Shown here piece by piece: positions 31,519 through 39,630 of a DNA stretch of 64,000 nucleotides. The stretch covers positions 124,001 to 188,000 of the forward strand of contig NZ_JAXMOC010000005.1 of NCBI RefSeq assembly GCF_034670125.1, written 5' to 3'. Position 1 is the stretch's first letter; every line of letters begins with the position of its first letter. The stretch is from Maricaulis sp034670125 (GTDB lineage Bacteria > Pseudomonadota > Alphaproteobacteria > Caulobacterales > Maricaulaceae). The notes under the pieces are model-generated. The model did no database searches, had not been told where the DNA came from, and saw only the letters and a program-made list of their open reading frames with translations. Position numbers and translations under genes: made by a program.

Positions 31519-32544
31519 CTACTCAACGAAAATGACGCGAGACGCCATGTCCGGGAGGATGCGTCCGTCGCGTTCGTCAAAGGCGACGCGGACGGTGATT
31601 GTGGCGCGGGCCCGGTCGGCGGTCGGGATGATGGCCTCGACATGGGCCGGTATGCGCCAGTCCGGATAGGCGTCCAGCCGGGCTTCGACCCGCTGGCCCG
31701 GAGTGACCCGGCCGATCTGGCCCTCGTTCACGTCGACTTCGATCTCCAGTGATTCCATGTCGACGAGCGTGGCGACACCGGTCCGGGTGAAACCGCCGCC
31801 GGCCGAGGCCGGGGAGAGGATTTCGCCGACCTGGGCATTTTTGGCGATGACAATGCCGGTGAAGGGCGCGCGCACGACATGGCGGTCGATCAGGTCTTCC
31901 TGCGAGCGGACCTGGGCGGCGACGGCCTGATAGTCGGCGCGGGAGGCCTCGATCTGGGCGGTCAGGCTTTCAAACTGGGTGCGGGCGGCGGTGACAGCAG
32001 CCTGCGAGCCGATCTCCCGCTCGGCCAGCGTGGTCGCGCGCTCCATCACGCGCTGGGCCTCGGATAGCTGGGCGATCAGGGCCAGCGGCCGGGCCGCGGC
32101 GGCATTGCGCTGCGCAATCAGGAGCTCAAGCTGGATCCGGGCCCGTGTGTCGTCCAGGCGGGCCAGGACCTGGCCTTCCTCGACGCGGGCGCCTTCCTCG
32201 ACCAGAAGCTCGGAAATCCGGCCGGTTATCTCGGCCGAGACCGTCGCCTGGCGCCGGGCGACCACATAGCCGGTGGCGACGAGGCCGGAACTGCGCGGTG
32301 TGGCGCGGGCCGGCGGGGTCGCCGCCTCGGCCGGCGCTTCGCTCGCCGGAGCGGGTGTCTCGACGGCCGCAACCGGTTGCGGTGCCGGCGCGTCGGAGCG
32401 GGTCAGATACCAGGTGACACCGGCCGACAGGGCCGCCACCACCAGGGCGATCACCAGCGTGGCAAGGATCGACACCCCGCCGGAGCTGTCGCCCTCGTCA
32501 CGGTCAATACTCAATGATTCCAGTTGTGACCTTCGATCCGACAT
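31519..32544 (-). CDS. HlyD/RND-type periplasmic adaptor of the ABC exporter
   Basis: Membrane fusion protein of 341 residues: an N-terminal helix (ILATLVIALVVAALSAGVTW), an Ala/Pro/Thr linker, a barrel-sandwich start (GYVVARRQATVSAEITGRISELLVEEGARVEEGQVLARLD), a hairpin coiled coil of about 80 residues, the second lipoyl half (IDRHVVRAPFTGIVIAKNAQVGEIL) and a beta-barrel. It would link the permeases to the outer membrane or accept cargo. No outer membrane TolC-type gene is nearby. First gene of the four-gene operon. Confidence 0.93.
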   Translation of the reverse strand: MSDRRSQLESLSIDRDEGDSSGGVSILATLVIALVVAALSAGVTWYLTRSDAPAPQPVAAVETPAPASEAPAEAATPPARATPRSSGLVATGYVVARRQATVSAEITGRISELLVEEGARVEEGQVLARLDDTRARIQLELLIAQRNAAAARPLALIAQLSEAQRVMERATTLAEREIGSQAAVTAARTQFESLTAQIEASRADYQAVAAQVRSQEDLIDRHVVRAPFTGIVIAKNAQVGEILSPASAGGGFTRTGVATLVDMESLEIEVDVNEGQIGRVTPGQRVEARLDAYPDWRIPAHVEAIIPTADRARATITVRVAFDERDGRILPDMASRVIFVE

Positions 32545-32653
32545 TTCGTCCCCTCATGCATCCCGCCATTCATCCTTAGCGCGACTTCATGACAATGGGA
32601 ACGGGACGGGTGGTCAGCCAATCCCGCCACGGGCCGGATCAGACCGTTCGGCT

Positions 32654-32866
32654 TCACGCCCCGTCCAGATAGAACAGCTCCTCCACGCTGACTTTCAGGG
32701 CGGCTGCCAGTTTGAGGGCGAGGACGGTCGAGGGGATGAAGACCCGGTTTTCCACCGTGTTGATCGACTTGCGCGTGACCCCGACCGCTTGCGCCAGTTG
32801 TGCCTGGGTCAGGCCGTGGCGGGCCCGCATCTCCTTCAGTCGGTTGCCGAGGGCAGAGGGGCTCAC
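32654..32866 (-). CDS. Xre-family transcriptional regulator
   Basis: A 70-residue protein that is almost only a Cro/C1-type helix-turn-helix: LKEMRARHGLTQAQLAQAVG, then VTRKSINTVENRVFIPSTVLALKLAAALKVSVEELFYLD. It overlaps the membrane-protein gene upstream by 4 bp, so the two are translated together. Small Xre proteins paired with a membrane protein are common in bacteria and typically repress their own operon. A likely operator is the GTTAC repeat cluster at 33355-33394. Confidence 0.92.
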   Translation of the reverse strand: MSPSALGNRLKEMRARHGLTQAQLAQAVGVTRKSINTVENRVFIPSTVLALKLAAALKVSVEELFYLDGA

Positions 32867-33330
32867 GCCGCCTCCTCCTCATCGCCGTCGCCGCCGCGGC
32901 CCAGCAGTACGAACGTCGCCAGCGGGGTGAAGATACCGATGATGAGCAGGGCCCGAATGGCGATCGTGGCCGAAAAATCGATCAACAGATCGGCCGCCAG
33001 CAGCAGCGAGATCGCCCCGATCAGCACCATGAAGCCGGTGCGGATGGCGATGCGCTGATTGTGACAGAACAGCTCGTCCTGAATCACCGACTGGCTCTTG
33101 GTCCGGCTGACCTTGCTGGCGTAGAGGAGAAACAGGAACGAGGCCACCGCCCAGCCGACGGCACCGACCAGCAGGGTGATCTGGATGATCAGGTCCTGCG
33201 GCTCGCCACTCCACCCCTGGTCGCGAACAATGTCCTGGGCCAGTTGCGCACCCTGCCACAGCAGGAAGGAAAGGGCGGCCAGACCGAGGGTCCGGTCGCG
33301 TTGTCGGATCAGCTTGTTGATGGTGTCCAT
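32863..33330 (-). CDS. Four-helix membrane protein paired with the Xre regulator
   Basis: A 155-residue protein with hydrophobic segments near residues 16-35, 46-68, 97-115 and 120-142, a basic N-terminus (MDTINKLIRQRDRT) and an acidic Gly/Asp/Glu tail. No family motif recognised. It is the first gene of a two-gene unit with the Xre regulator and may sense or be controlled by whatever the regulator responds to. Confidence 0.75.
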   Translation of the reverse strand: MDTINKLIRQRDRTLGLAALSFLLWQGAQLAQDIVRDQGWSGEPQDLIIQITLLVGAVGWAVASFLFLLYASKVSRTKSQSVIQDELFCHNQRIAIRTGFMVLIGAISLLLAADLLIDFSATIAIRALLIIGIFTPLATFVLLGRGGDGDEEEAA

Positions 33331-33354
33331 GATGAACTCCCGTTCTTTGTTGGT

Positions 33355-33394
33355 GTTACCTACACGTTACATTGAAAGTTACCTACGCGTTACA
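33355..33394. promoter_or_regulatory. Two GTTACCTACxCGTTACA direct repeats, putative Xre operator
   Basis: GTTACCTACACGTTACA at 33355-33371 and GTTACCTACGCGTTACA at 33378-33394, 23 bp apart (about two helical turns), differing at one base. Each contains two GTTAC words, so four sit on one strand within 40 bp. They are immediately upstream of the membrane-protein/Xre operon, where its promoter should be. Confidence 0.7.
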
Positions 33395-33511
33395 CAGAGG
33401 GTAGTCAAGGTGACATGCACGGTCAGCGCAGCGTGATCTGCTGCGTCGTCGTGTGATGCGAGACGCGGGAGCCGTCGTGGCAGGATGAATGGAGCGGTGA
33501 TGCGGCGGAAT

Positions 33512-33588
33512 GGGGACAGGTGTCATTAACGCGTCATGGCGGCGCTCATGCGCAGCGATTGAGCCACGCGTTAATGACACCTGTCCCC
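33512..33588. repeat. Family C palindrome (REPIN-like), near-perfect copy
   Basis: GGGGACAGGTGTCATTAACGCGT on the left is matched base for base by ACGCGTTAATGACACCTGTCCCC on the right, around a 31-bp centre. It lies 11 bp after the stop of the TIGR02301 gene. Confidence 0.92.
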
Positions 33589-33598
33589 TTGTTCGCGG

Positions 33599-34087
33599 TC
33601 AGTCGAAATAGGCGGCCCGCATCATGTCCGACAGGTCGCGGCCGCGGTGCGCCAGCGCACGGCGTTCGGCGTCGGCTTCCAGGCCGCAACGGGTGCGATA
33701 GCGTTGCTGGGCGCGGTAGCCGTCATTGAATCCCTCGATCAGACGGTCGCGCCAGCGGCGGTCGTCGGCGGCCTCCATGGCCAGCAGTTCGACCATCTGT
33801 TCGCGCCATTGCTGGTCATCGGGACCACTGCAGGCAAAGGCCAGATAGTGCAGCTCGCCCAGCGTATAGGCGAGATAGGGCAGGGTGCGCTCGAGATCGA
33901 GTTCCTCGCGGATCTCGTCACTGATGGCGTCATCCTGGCTGGATGGTGCGCGCGTCGCTTCGCGTGTCTCGCTGACCGCTACCGGTTCCGGGCGGGTAAA
34001 ACTTCGCGGCTTTTGGGCCAGGGCCGGGCCGACGGCAAGGGCCAGCAAGGCCGGAAGGATCACGAGGGCGCGCATGAGGCGCATCAT
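33599..34087 (-). CDS. Secreted TIGR02301-family protein
   Basis: ATG 34087 (MMRLMRALVILPALLALAVG, then PALAQ) gives a signal peptide. The mature part contains the family block YLAYTLGELHYLAFACSGPDDQQWREQMVELLA and the later GYRAQQRYRTRCGLEADAERRALAHRG, matching the alphaproteobacterial TIGR02301 proteins of unknown function. The start overlaps the end of the NUDIX gene; the frame's extension to 34162 lies within that gene and is rejected. Confidence 0.8.
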   Translation of the reverse strand: MMRLMRALVILPALLALAVGPALAQKPRSFTRPEPVAVSETREATRAPSSQDDAISDEIREELDLERTLPYLAYTLGELHYLAFACSGPDDQQWREQMVELLAMEAADDRRWRDRLIEGFNDGYRAQQRYRTRCGLEADAERRALAHRGRDLSDMMRAAYFD

Positions 34088-34554
34088 GGCACGGATTGTG
34101 GCGCGCTCAAGGCGGTGACGATCTCGCGGGCCCGCCCGATCACATCGCGGGTACGGTCCCATTTGGTCCGCTTGATGGCCTCGTCAAAGGGGAAGAATTG
34201 CGCCTCGGTGACGTCATCCGCCGCGACCGGTTCGCCACCGGTCCACACCCCGGCGAAATCGACCAGCAAAAAGTGCCAATCACCCGGCTGGCCAGACTCG
34301 CGCAGGCCGATACTGTCGATAACATCGATCAGGCCGACAATGCGCGCCGTGGTGCCGGTTTCCTCGGCCAGCTCACGCAGGGCCGCTTCAGCGGCGGTCT
34401 CGCCATACTCGATCTTGCCGCCGGGCAGCGACCATTGTCCCTCATAGGGCGGCTTGCCGCGCTTGATCAGCAGGACGTCATCGCCGCGAAAGACCACCAT
34501 GCCGGCACCGGGCACGGGCTGGCGGCGCGGTGTGTCAGTGGCCGACGGGCTCAT
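34084..34554 (-). CDS. NUDIX hydrolase
   Basis: A 156-residue NUDIX protein with an intact box, GGKIEYGETAAEAALRELAEETG (GX5EX7REUXEEXGU), from about residue 45. It hydrolyses some nucleoside diphosphate derivative. The short loop WSLPGGK and the FLLVDFAGVWTGGEPVAADDV region are of the MutT/ADP-ribose kind but do not settle the substrate. The stop overlaps the TIGR02301 start, and the start overlaps the VOC gene by 4 bp, so these form one operon with bdhA. Confidence 0.93.
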   Translation of the reverse strand: MSPSATDTPRRQPVPGAGMVVFRGDDVLLIKRGKPPYEGQWSLPGGKIEYGETAAEAALRELAEETGTTARIVGLIDVIDSIGLRESGQPGDWHFLLVDFAGVWTGGEPVAADDVTEAQFFPFDEAIKRTKWDRTRDVIGRAREIVTALSAPQSVP

Positions 34555-34964
34555 TGGTCGGGATCATTGGCCGCGTCGAGGTCTGCGGCCGGGTCGTACT
34601 TGCCATTGGGTGACCAGATCGCCAGCTCATTGCCGCTGGGATCGGTGAAATGGAAACGGCGACCGCCGGGAAAATCCTCGCGTTTGGTGATCGTGCCGCC
34701 AGCCTCTTCAACCCGCACTTCCGCGGCCAGGATATCCTTGGCCTTGAGGATGATCAGGCAACCGGCTGGAAAGGCGGTTTCCTCGAGGCGCAAGCCGCCA
34801 TCGAGGCCAGCGTTTTCGAATGCCGCATAGGTCGGCCCGAAATCGATGAAGCTCCAGCCGAAGGCGCCAGCGTAGAAGGCCTTGGCGGCTTCCAGGTCGG
34901 TGACCGGTATCTCGTTGTAATCGATCTTGAGAATGGCTTCGTTATCGTTCACTTGGCTGTCCAT
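34551..34964 (-). CDS. Glyoxalase/VOC superfamily protein
   Basis: A 137-residue protein with two beta-alpha-beta-beta-beta modules. The first strand has IDYNEIPVTDLEAAKAFYAG, then FGWSFIDFGPTYAAF; the second has GCLIILKAKDILAAEVRVEEAGG, RFHFTDPSGNELAIW. The FxxDPxGN ending is typical of VOC proteins related to bleomycin resistance and glyoxalase, with the metal-binding glutamate. Function not assigned. Its 5-prime end overlaps bdhA by 16 bp. Confidence 0.88.
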   Translation of the reverse strand: MDSQVNDNEAILKIDYNEIPVTDLEAAKAFYAGAFGWSFIDFGPTYAAFENAGLDGGLRLEETAFPAGCLIILKAKDILAAEVRVEEAGGTITKREDFPGGRRFHFTDPSGNELAIWSPNGKYDPAADLDAANDPDQ

Positions 34965-35749
34965 CCGCCGTCTACGCTGATCCAGGATCCATTCATATTG
35001 GCCCCGGCATCGGAGACAAGATAGAGCAAAGCACCGGCGAGCTGCTCATAGGTGACAAATTTCTTGGTCGGCTGCGCCGCCAGCATGACGTCGCGCACGA
35101 CTTCATCCTCGGTAATCCCGCGCGCCTTGGCCGTGTCGGCGATCTGGTTTTCCACCAGCGGCGTCTTCACATAGCCCGGGCAGATCGCATTGCAGGTGAT
35201 GCCGTCCTCGGCCAGCTCCAGACCCAAAGTCTTGGTGAAACCCATCACGCCATGCTTGGCCGCCACATAGGCCGACTTGAACGGTGAGGCGACCAGGCCG
35301 TGGGCCGAGGCGAGATTGACGATCCGGCCCTTGCCCTGACGCTTCATGATCGGGATCGCGGCCTTGGCGGCAAGGAAGACCGAAGTCAGATTGATGGCGA
35401 TGATGGCGTCCCATTTCTCGGCCGGGAAATCCTCGACCGGCGAGACATGCTGGATGCCGGCATTGGACAGGAGGATGTCCAGCCGCCCGAACTCACGCTC
35501 CGCCGAGGCAACCATGTCGGCAATCTCGTCCGGCTTGAGCATGTTGGCCGGATGGTAGCGAGCCTCGACCCCGTGATCCGCCGCGATTTTCGCCCGCAGC
35601 GCCTCGATCTCTTGCGCATCCCCCAACCCGTTGAGGATGATGTTGCAGCCATTCTGAGCCAACGCCTCCGCCATCGCCGCGCCAATCCCGCTGGTCGAGC
35701 CGGTAATGATGGCCACCTGGCCCGTGAGATCAGTGCGAATGGAAGACAT
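34949..35749 (-). CDS. bdhA: 3-hydroxybutyrate dehydrogenase
   Basis: Short-chain dehydrogenase of 266 residues that interconverts 3-hydroxybutyrate and acetoacetate with NAD, part of polyhydroxybutyrate turnover. It has the TGSTSGIGAAMAEAL cofactor motif, NAG, catalytic SAH...YVAAKHG (Ser, Tyr, Lys) and the BdhA-typical AICPGYVKTPLVENQIADTAKARGI and LAAQPTKKFVTYEQLAG. First gene of the bdhA-VOC-NUDIX-TIGR02301 operon. Confidence 0.95.
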   Translation of the reverse strand: MSSIRTDLTGQVAIITGSTSGIGAAMAEALAQNGCNIILNGLGDAQEIEALRAKIAADHGVEARYHPANMLKPDEIADMVASAEREFGRLDILLSNAGIQHVSPVEDFPAEKWDAIIAINLTSVFLAAKAAIPIMKRQGKGRIVNLASAHGLVASPFKSAYVAAKHGVMGFTKTLGLELAEDGITCNAICPGYVKTPLVENQIADTAKARGITEDEVVRDVMLAAQPTKKFVTYEQLAGALLYLVSDAGANMNGSWISVDGGWTAK

Positions 35750-35855
35750 GAACCACCTGTCAAGTTTGAGCTGAGCGCAAGAGACGGGAAGGGGGCGGGG
35801 AGGTCAAGGGCACGGTTTCCTCTTCCCCACGCTGTCGGGCAGAAAAGCTCACACA

Positions 35856-36003
35856 GGTCCTTCCCCGTGATGGGGAAGGTGGGCCGGCGCGAAGGGCCGG
35901 GTCGGATCGGGTGAAACGCGCCAGCGTTCCGACATCTGCCGCCGATCACCCACTCCGTCTCGCCCTGCCGGGCGATCCACCTCGCCCATCAAGGGCGAGG
36001 ACC
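35856..36003. repeat. Family B palindromic element, copy B4
   Basis: GGTCCTTCCCCGTGATGGGGAAGG on the left and CCACCTCGCCCATCAAGGGCGAGGACC on the right, as in B1. The centre has TGGGCCGGCGCGAAGGGCCGGGTCGG, GGTGAAACGCGCCAGCG and GATCACCCACTCCGTC. It lies between bdhA and the small ORF at 36074. Confidence 0.9.
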
Positions 36004-36073
36004 TGATCTGCCGCCGCAGATATCAACATGAAAACGCCGGCCACCAGGGCCGGCGCAATCCAAGGAGGGAGAC

Positions 36074-36166
36074 ATGTTTCGGTTTCCGAAATGCTCTCTC
36101 GTCCTCTGGGTGAAGAGAAGACGGATCGGCGGGTGGACCCTGTTGATCCGGCTCTCTCTCGCCTAA
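36074..36166 (+). CDS. Possible 30-residue leader peptide after a strong ribosome site
   Basis: A very strong ribosome site, AAGGAGGGAG, precedes ATG 36074, which opens MFRFPKCSLVLWVKRRRIGG, then WTLLIRLSLA and TAA. Just before the ribosome site is a hairpin (CGCCGGCC and GGCCGGCG). The peptide is basic and hydrophobic. Nothing downstream on this strand could be controlled by it before the yaaA gene on the other strand. Chance is possible; the spacing from hairpin to ribosome site to ATG is what makes it notable. Confidence 0.35.
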   Translation: MFRFPKCSLVLWVKRRRIGGWTLLIRLSLA

Positions 36167-36250
36167 AGGGCGGCCAAAGGGGGTGGGTCACATCCATCCC
36201 CGGCGGCCCTTGGGTTGTATCATATCTTGCAGGCGCGTGAAATAGGGACC

Positions 36251-37042
36251 CTAAGCCGCCTTCTTCCCCGCCGCCGCAGGCTGAGGCCGGGTGAACAGCA
36301 GATCGCCCTCGCTCGAACCCTCCGCCTCGAAGCGGTAGCCGCCGAGGTCGAACTTCACCAGGTCGGCCGGGTCGGTGATGCGGTTTTCGATGGCCCAGCG
36401 GGCCATCATGCCGCGGGCCTTCTTGGCGAAGACCATGAGGGCGCGCAGCTGGCCGTCTTTTTCTTCCTTGAAGGTGGCGGTGACCACGCGGCCCTTCAGC
36501 GCCTTGCGATCGACGGCCTTGAAATACTCGTTCGAGGCCAGGTTCAGGATGACCGGCTCGGCGTCGTCTGTTTGCAGGCTGTTGAGCTCTTTGGCGATCC
36601 TGTCACCCCAGAAATCATACAGGCTCTCGCCGCGCCTTGTGTGCAGTTTGCGGCCCATTTCCAGGCGATAGGGATGGATGGCGTCGAGCGGTTTCAGGGC
36701 GCCATACATGCCTGACAGGATGCGCAGATGATTCTGCGCCCAGTCGAGATCATCGGCCGACAGCGTGTCCGCCTCAAGCCCGCGATAGACCTCGCCATTG
36801 AAGGCGAAGGCGGCCTGTTTCACACCCGGCTGGTCGGCATCAAAGGCCTGAAAACGTTCGCGATTGAGGCGGGCGAGATCATCATTGATCTTCATCATCG
36901 CCTTGATCTTGGGCGCCGTCAGCTGACGCGTCGTCTTCGACAGGATCCGCGTCTCGTCGATCAGGTCCGGCGTTGTCGTCGGCAGGTCGCGCCCGACGGC
37001 GTCGAAGTTCATGTTCTTGGCGGGCGAGAGCAGAATCAGCAT
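36251..37042 (-). CDS. yaaA: Peroxide stress protein YaaA
   Basis: UPF0246/YaaA protein of 263 residues that in E. coli lowers free iron under hydrogen peroxide stress. ATG 37042 gives MLILLSPAKNMNFD, the family N-terminus; family blocks QAAFAFNGEVYRGLEADTLS, LRILSGMYGALKPLDAIHPYRLEMGRKL and FKEEKDGQLRALMVFAKKARG are all present. A longer form from 37063 adds seven residues with no family match. The surroundings on both sides are repeat-bearing intergenic DNA. Confidence 0.95.
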   Translation of the reverse strand: MLILLSPAKNMNFDAVGRDLPTTTPDLIDETRILSKTTRQLTAPKIKAMMKINDDLARLNRERFQAFDADQPGVKQAAFAFNGEVYRGLEADTLSADDLDWAQNHLRILSGMYGALKPLDAIHPYRLEMGRKLHTRRGESLYDFWGDRIAKELNSLQTDDAEPVILNLASNEYFKAVDRKALKGRVVTATFKEEKDGQLRALMVFAKKARGMMARWAIENRITDPADLVKFDLGGYRFEAEGSSEGDLLFTRPQPAAAGKKAA

Positions 37043-37218
37043 GGGCAATCTCCTTGCCCTCAAGGATAGGGATCGCCGCGCCCGCTTTCCAGATGCGGAC
37101 GCGGTGTCGCGTGCTGAAATGATTTATGGCCGCGATAGAGCGGGGCTATGAGTGGGTACAAAATCGGGGCAGGCCCAATTAGTGCCCCGCCACGTCCGCG
37201 CCTCCGGCGCAAACCCCG

Positions 37219-37350
37219 CCATAGACCGCTTGCCGAGAGACCGCCGTATCCGGGTCTTCAGGTCAAGGGCGGCGCAGCCGCCGCTTCGCGGTTTCACCCT
37301 TGAGCTGAAGACCCGGATACGGCCAGCTGGCTGACAAGCGATGTATGGAT
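37219..37350. repeat. Family A palindromic element, copy A3
   Basis: Outer CCATAGACCGCTTG and CAAGCGATGTATGG, inner CCGTATCCGGGTCTTCAGGTCAAGGG and CCCTTGAGCTGAAGACCCGGATACGG, central GGCGCAGCCGCCGC. The GGGTCTTC/GAAGACCC pair shows compensating changes relative to the GGTTCTTC/GAAGAACC of other copies, so the stem itself is kept. Confidence 0.92.
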
Positions 37351-37362
37351 GGCTCCGCACCG

Positions 37363-37429
37363 CGTTGACGGGAGGTGTGGACTTGTTGAACTTGCACGTG
37401 TCGGGAAAACGGTACGTATCCCCGTTTTC
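37363..37429. repeat. Family D repeat, copy D1
   Basis: CGTTGACGGGAGGTGTGGAC, TTGTTGAACTTGCACGTGTC, GGGAAAACGGTACGTATCCCCG. The same string with few changes recurs at 61502. It ends in GGTACGTATCCCC, like a half of the GGGGACATGTACC words near 47510 and 9807. Confidence 0.75.
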
Positions 37430-37533
37430 TTTTGGCCGCGGACAACCGGGCCGCAAGAACGTTCGGCCAAGTTATGAGTCGAGTAGCAGCGGTGTGTGAT
37501 TGTTTCATAGTGGTGAATTAACGAGGGTATTAG

Positions 37534-38016
37534 GTGCCCAGTAATCAGGTATATATTTCGCTATGCATCGCTTCGTTGGTGTTATCTGCTTGTCTGCCGG
37601 ATCGGCAGGGCGGGAATTCTGGCCTTGATGTTTCTTGGTGCCAGGTAAGCGGCGATGGCGAGATCGAAATCTATCTCGGCGAAAGCCCGTTCTCAGATGT
37701 GCCTGTTGTGCAAGAGTATGACCTTACCTATCAAATTGAATTCTGCGGGGATTCGTCTCGCTGTATTGCTGACCCGGTAATTGTAGATTTTGACGCATTG
37801 GAAAATTCCTTGAACGGTAATTGGTGCGAGGGGCAGGTTTGTTTCCAATTGGTTCGTGGCAATGTTTCAAGCAACATGACCGGCGAAAACAATTTAGTGT
37901 CTTCGTGGCACTCTGAGTATGAGATCCACAGCGACTTTGAGTTTGACCACACAGGCGCCATCACGAAGTTGAGCTTTTTTGGAAGCGACTTTGAACCCTG
38001 CCGGGTTGCGCAGTAA
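37534..38016 (+). CDS. Lipoprotein orphan of lower GC
   Basis: GTG 37534 opens a 160-residue protein with a lipoprotein signal, VPSNQVYISLCIASLVLSAC (LSAC lipobox, Cys20). The mature part has cysteines in SWCQVSGD, EFCGDSSRCIAD, WCEGQVCF and EPCRVAQ, which suggest disulphides in the envelope. GC is distinctly lower than in yaaA or the FAD oxidase gene. It follows directly on repeats A3 and D1, so it looks like an acquired gene at a repeat locus. No family recognised. Confidence 0.6.
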   Translation: MPSNQVYISLCIASLVLSACLPDRQGGNSGLDVSWCQVSGDGEIEIYLGESPFSDVPVVQEYDLTYQIEFCGDSSRCIADPVIVDFDALENSLNGNWCEGQVCFQLVRGNVSSNMTGENNLVSSWHSEYEIHSDFEFDHTGAITKLSFFGSDFEPCRVAQ

Positions 38017-38158
38017 CTTCCCCATCAATGGGAAGCGGATACGACCTGCCCACTGACAAGCGATCTATGGATTGCGCTGCGCGGTGGTGCGGAGGTCATG
38101 GCCGAACAAATGGTGGCTCGAACGCGACTGATACCGGTAGGGCCAGCCCGAACATGCG

Positions 38159-39604
38159 CTACAGCAAGACCCGCGGATTCATGATGCCCTTGGGGTCGAG
38201 CGCGGTCTTGATCGCTCGCATCACAGCCACATCGACCGGCTTTCGGCTGGCGAGTTCGGTGCGCTTCAGGATACCGATGCCGTGCTCGGCCGAGATCGAG
38301 CCGCCGAATTTGTCGACCATGTCGTAGACAAGGCGTGAGAGCGGGGCGGCCTGGGCGATGAAATCATCGTCGGCGCCGGTCTCGCGGGCGGCGACGTTGA
38401 AGTGGACATTGCCGTCGCCGACATGGCCAAAGGCGATGACGAGGGCGCCGGGGAATTTGGCTTCCACGGCTTGGGTGGCCTGGCGCATGAAGGCCGGCAT
38501 TTTCGAGACCGGGATGGAAATGTCGTGCTTGACCGCCTTGCCATGGGCGCGTTCGGCCTCGGCGATGGTTTCGCGCAGGCGCCAGAAGTCATGGATCTGG
38601 CTGTCGTTTTCGGCGATGGCGGCGTCGGCGATGAGCCCGGCCTCAAAACCCTGGCCCAGCGCGTCTTCCAGGGTTGCGCGGGCGCCGTCGGCGCGGCCGA
38701 AACTCATTTCACACACCACATACCAGGCATGTTCACCGGACAGCGGATCGCGGGTGCCGGGGACGTGCTCCAGGACCATCTCCAGCGCCATGCGCGGCAT
38801 GATCTCGAAAGCCGTGACGGCACCGCCGGAGACCTGTTTGGCAAGGCCGAGGAATTTCACGGCGTCGTCGACACTGTCCAAGCCGCAAAAGGCGACTTCC
38901 ATGCGCGAAGGGCGCGGGAAGAGTTTCAGGGTCGCCGCGGTGATGATGCCCAGCGTGCCTTCGGCACCGATCAGCAATTGCTTGAGATCGTAGCCGGTAT
39001 TGTCCTTGCGCAGGCCGGTCAGCCCGGACCAGATCGTGCCGTCGGGCAGCACCGCTTCCAGGCCCAGGACCAGTTCGCGGGTCATGCCATAGCGCAGCAC
39101 ATGCACGCCGCCGGCATTGGTCGAGATCAACCCGCCGATCATCGCCGAGCCTTGCGACCCCAGGGAGAGCGGGAAAAGCCGGTCATGGTCGGCGGCGAGA
39201 TTTTGCAGGGCCTCCAGTACGCAGCCAGCCTCGACCGTCATCGAGTCATTGTCGGCATCAACCTCGCGCACACCGGTCATGCGTTTGAGGCTCATCAACA
39301 CCTCGCCCTGCGGAGTTGCCGCGCCGCACAGGGATGTATTGCCGCCCTGCGGGGTGATGGCGATGCCGGCCTCGTGGCACAGGCGGACACAGGCCGCGAC
39401 TTCGTCTGTACTGGCGGGTTTCAGGAGGATCGGGGTGGAACCCTGATAGCGACCGCGCCAGTCCGCGACATGCGGGGCGAGCTCCTGCTCGTCCTGCGAC
39501 CAGCCCTTGGGACCCAGGATATCCTTGAGCCCTGCGGTGAGGCTGTCGGGCAGGGCGTGGGCGGTGACGGCGGGGGTCTCGTTGACGGTTTTGGAAACAG
39601 GCAT
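38159..39604 (-). CDS. FAD-linked 2-hydroxyacid dehydrogenase (D-lactate/D-2-hydroxyglutarate type)
   Basis: A 481-residue flavoenzyme of the FAD_binding_4/FAD-oxidase_C class. The PCMH half contains ACVRLCHEAGIAITPQGGNT and IGGLISTNAGGVHVLRYGMTRELVLGLEAVLPDG, contacting FAD; the C-terminal half has GALVIAFGHVGDGNVHFNV and the late SAEHGIG metal/substrate motif. Relatives oxidise D-lactate, D-2-hydroxyglutarate or glycolate and pass electrons to quinone or ETF; I cannot choose among them. It is followed on the same strand by no close gene; upstream is the threonylcarbamoyl-AMP synthase gene. Confidence 0.9.
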   Translation of the reverse strand: MPVSKTVNETPAVTAHALPDSLTAGLKDILGPKGWSQDEQELAPHVADWRGRYQGSTPILLKPASTDEVAACVRLCHEAGIAITPQGGNTSLCGAATPQGEVLMSLKRMTGVREVDADNDSMTVEAGCVLEALQNLAADHDRLFPLSLGSQGSAMIGGLISTNAGGVHVLRYGMTRELVLGLEAVLPDGTIWSGLTGLRKDNTGYDLKQLLIGAEGTLGIITAATLKLFPRPSRMEVAFCGLDSVDDAVKFLGLAKQVSGGAVTAFEIMPRMALEMVLEHVPGTRDPLSGEHAWYVVCEMSFGRADGARATLEDALGQGFEAGLIADAAIAENDSQIHDFWRLRETIAEAERAHGKAVKHDISIPVSKMPAFMRQATQAVEAKFPGALVIAFGHVGDGNVHFNVAARETGADDDFIAQAAPLSRLVYDMVDKFGGSISAEHGIGILKRTELASRKPVDVAVMRAIKTALDPKGIMNPRVLL

Positions 39605-39630
39605 GGCGGGCGGGTCCGGTGGGTCGAGGG

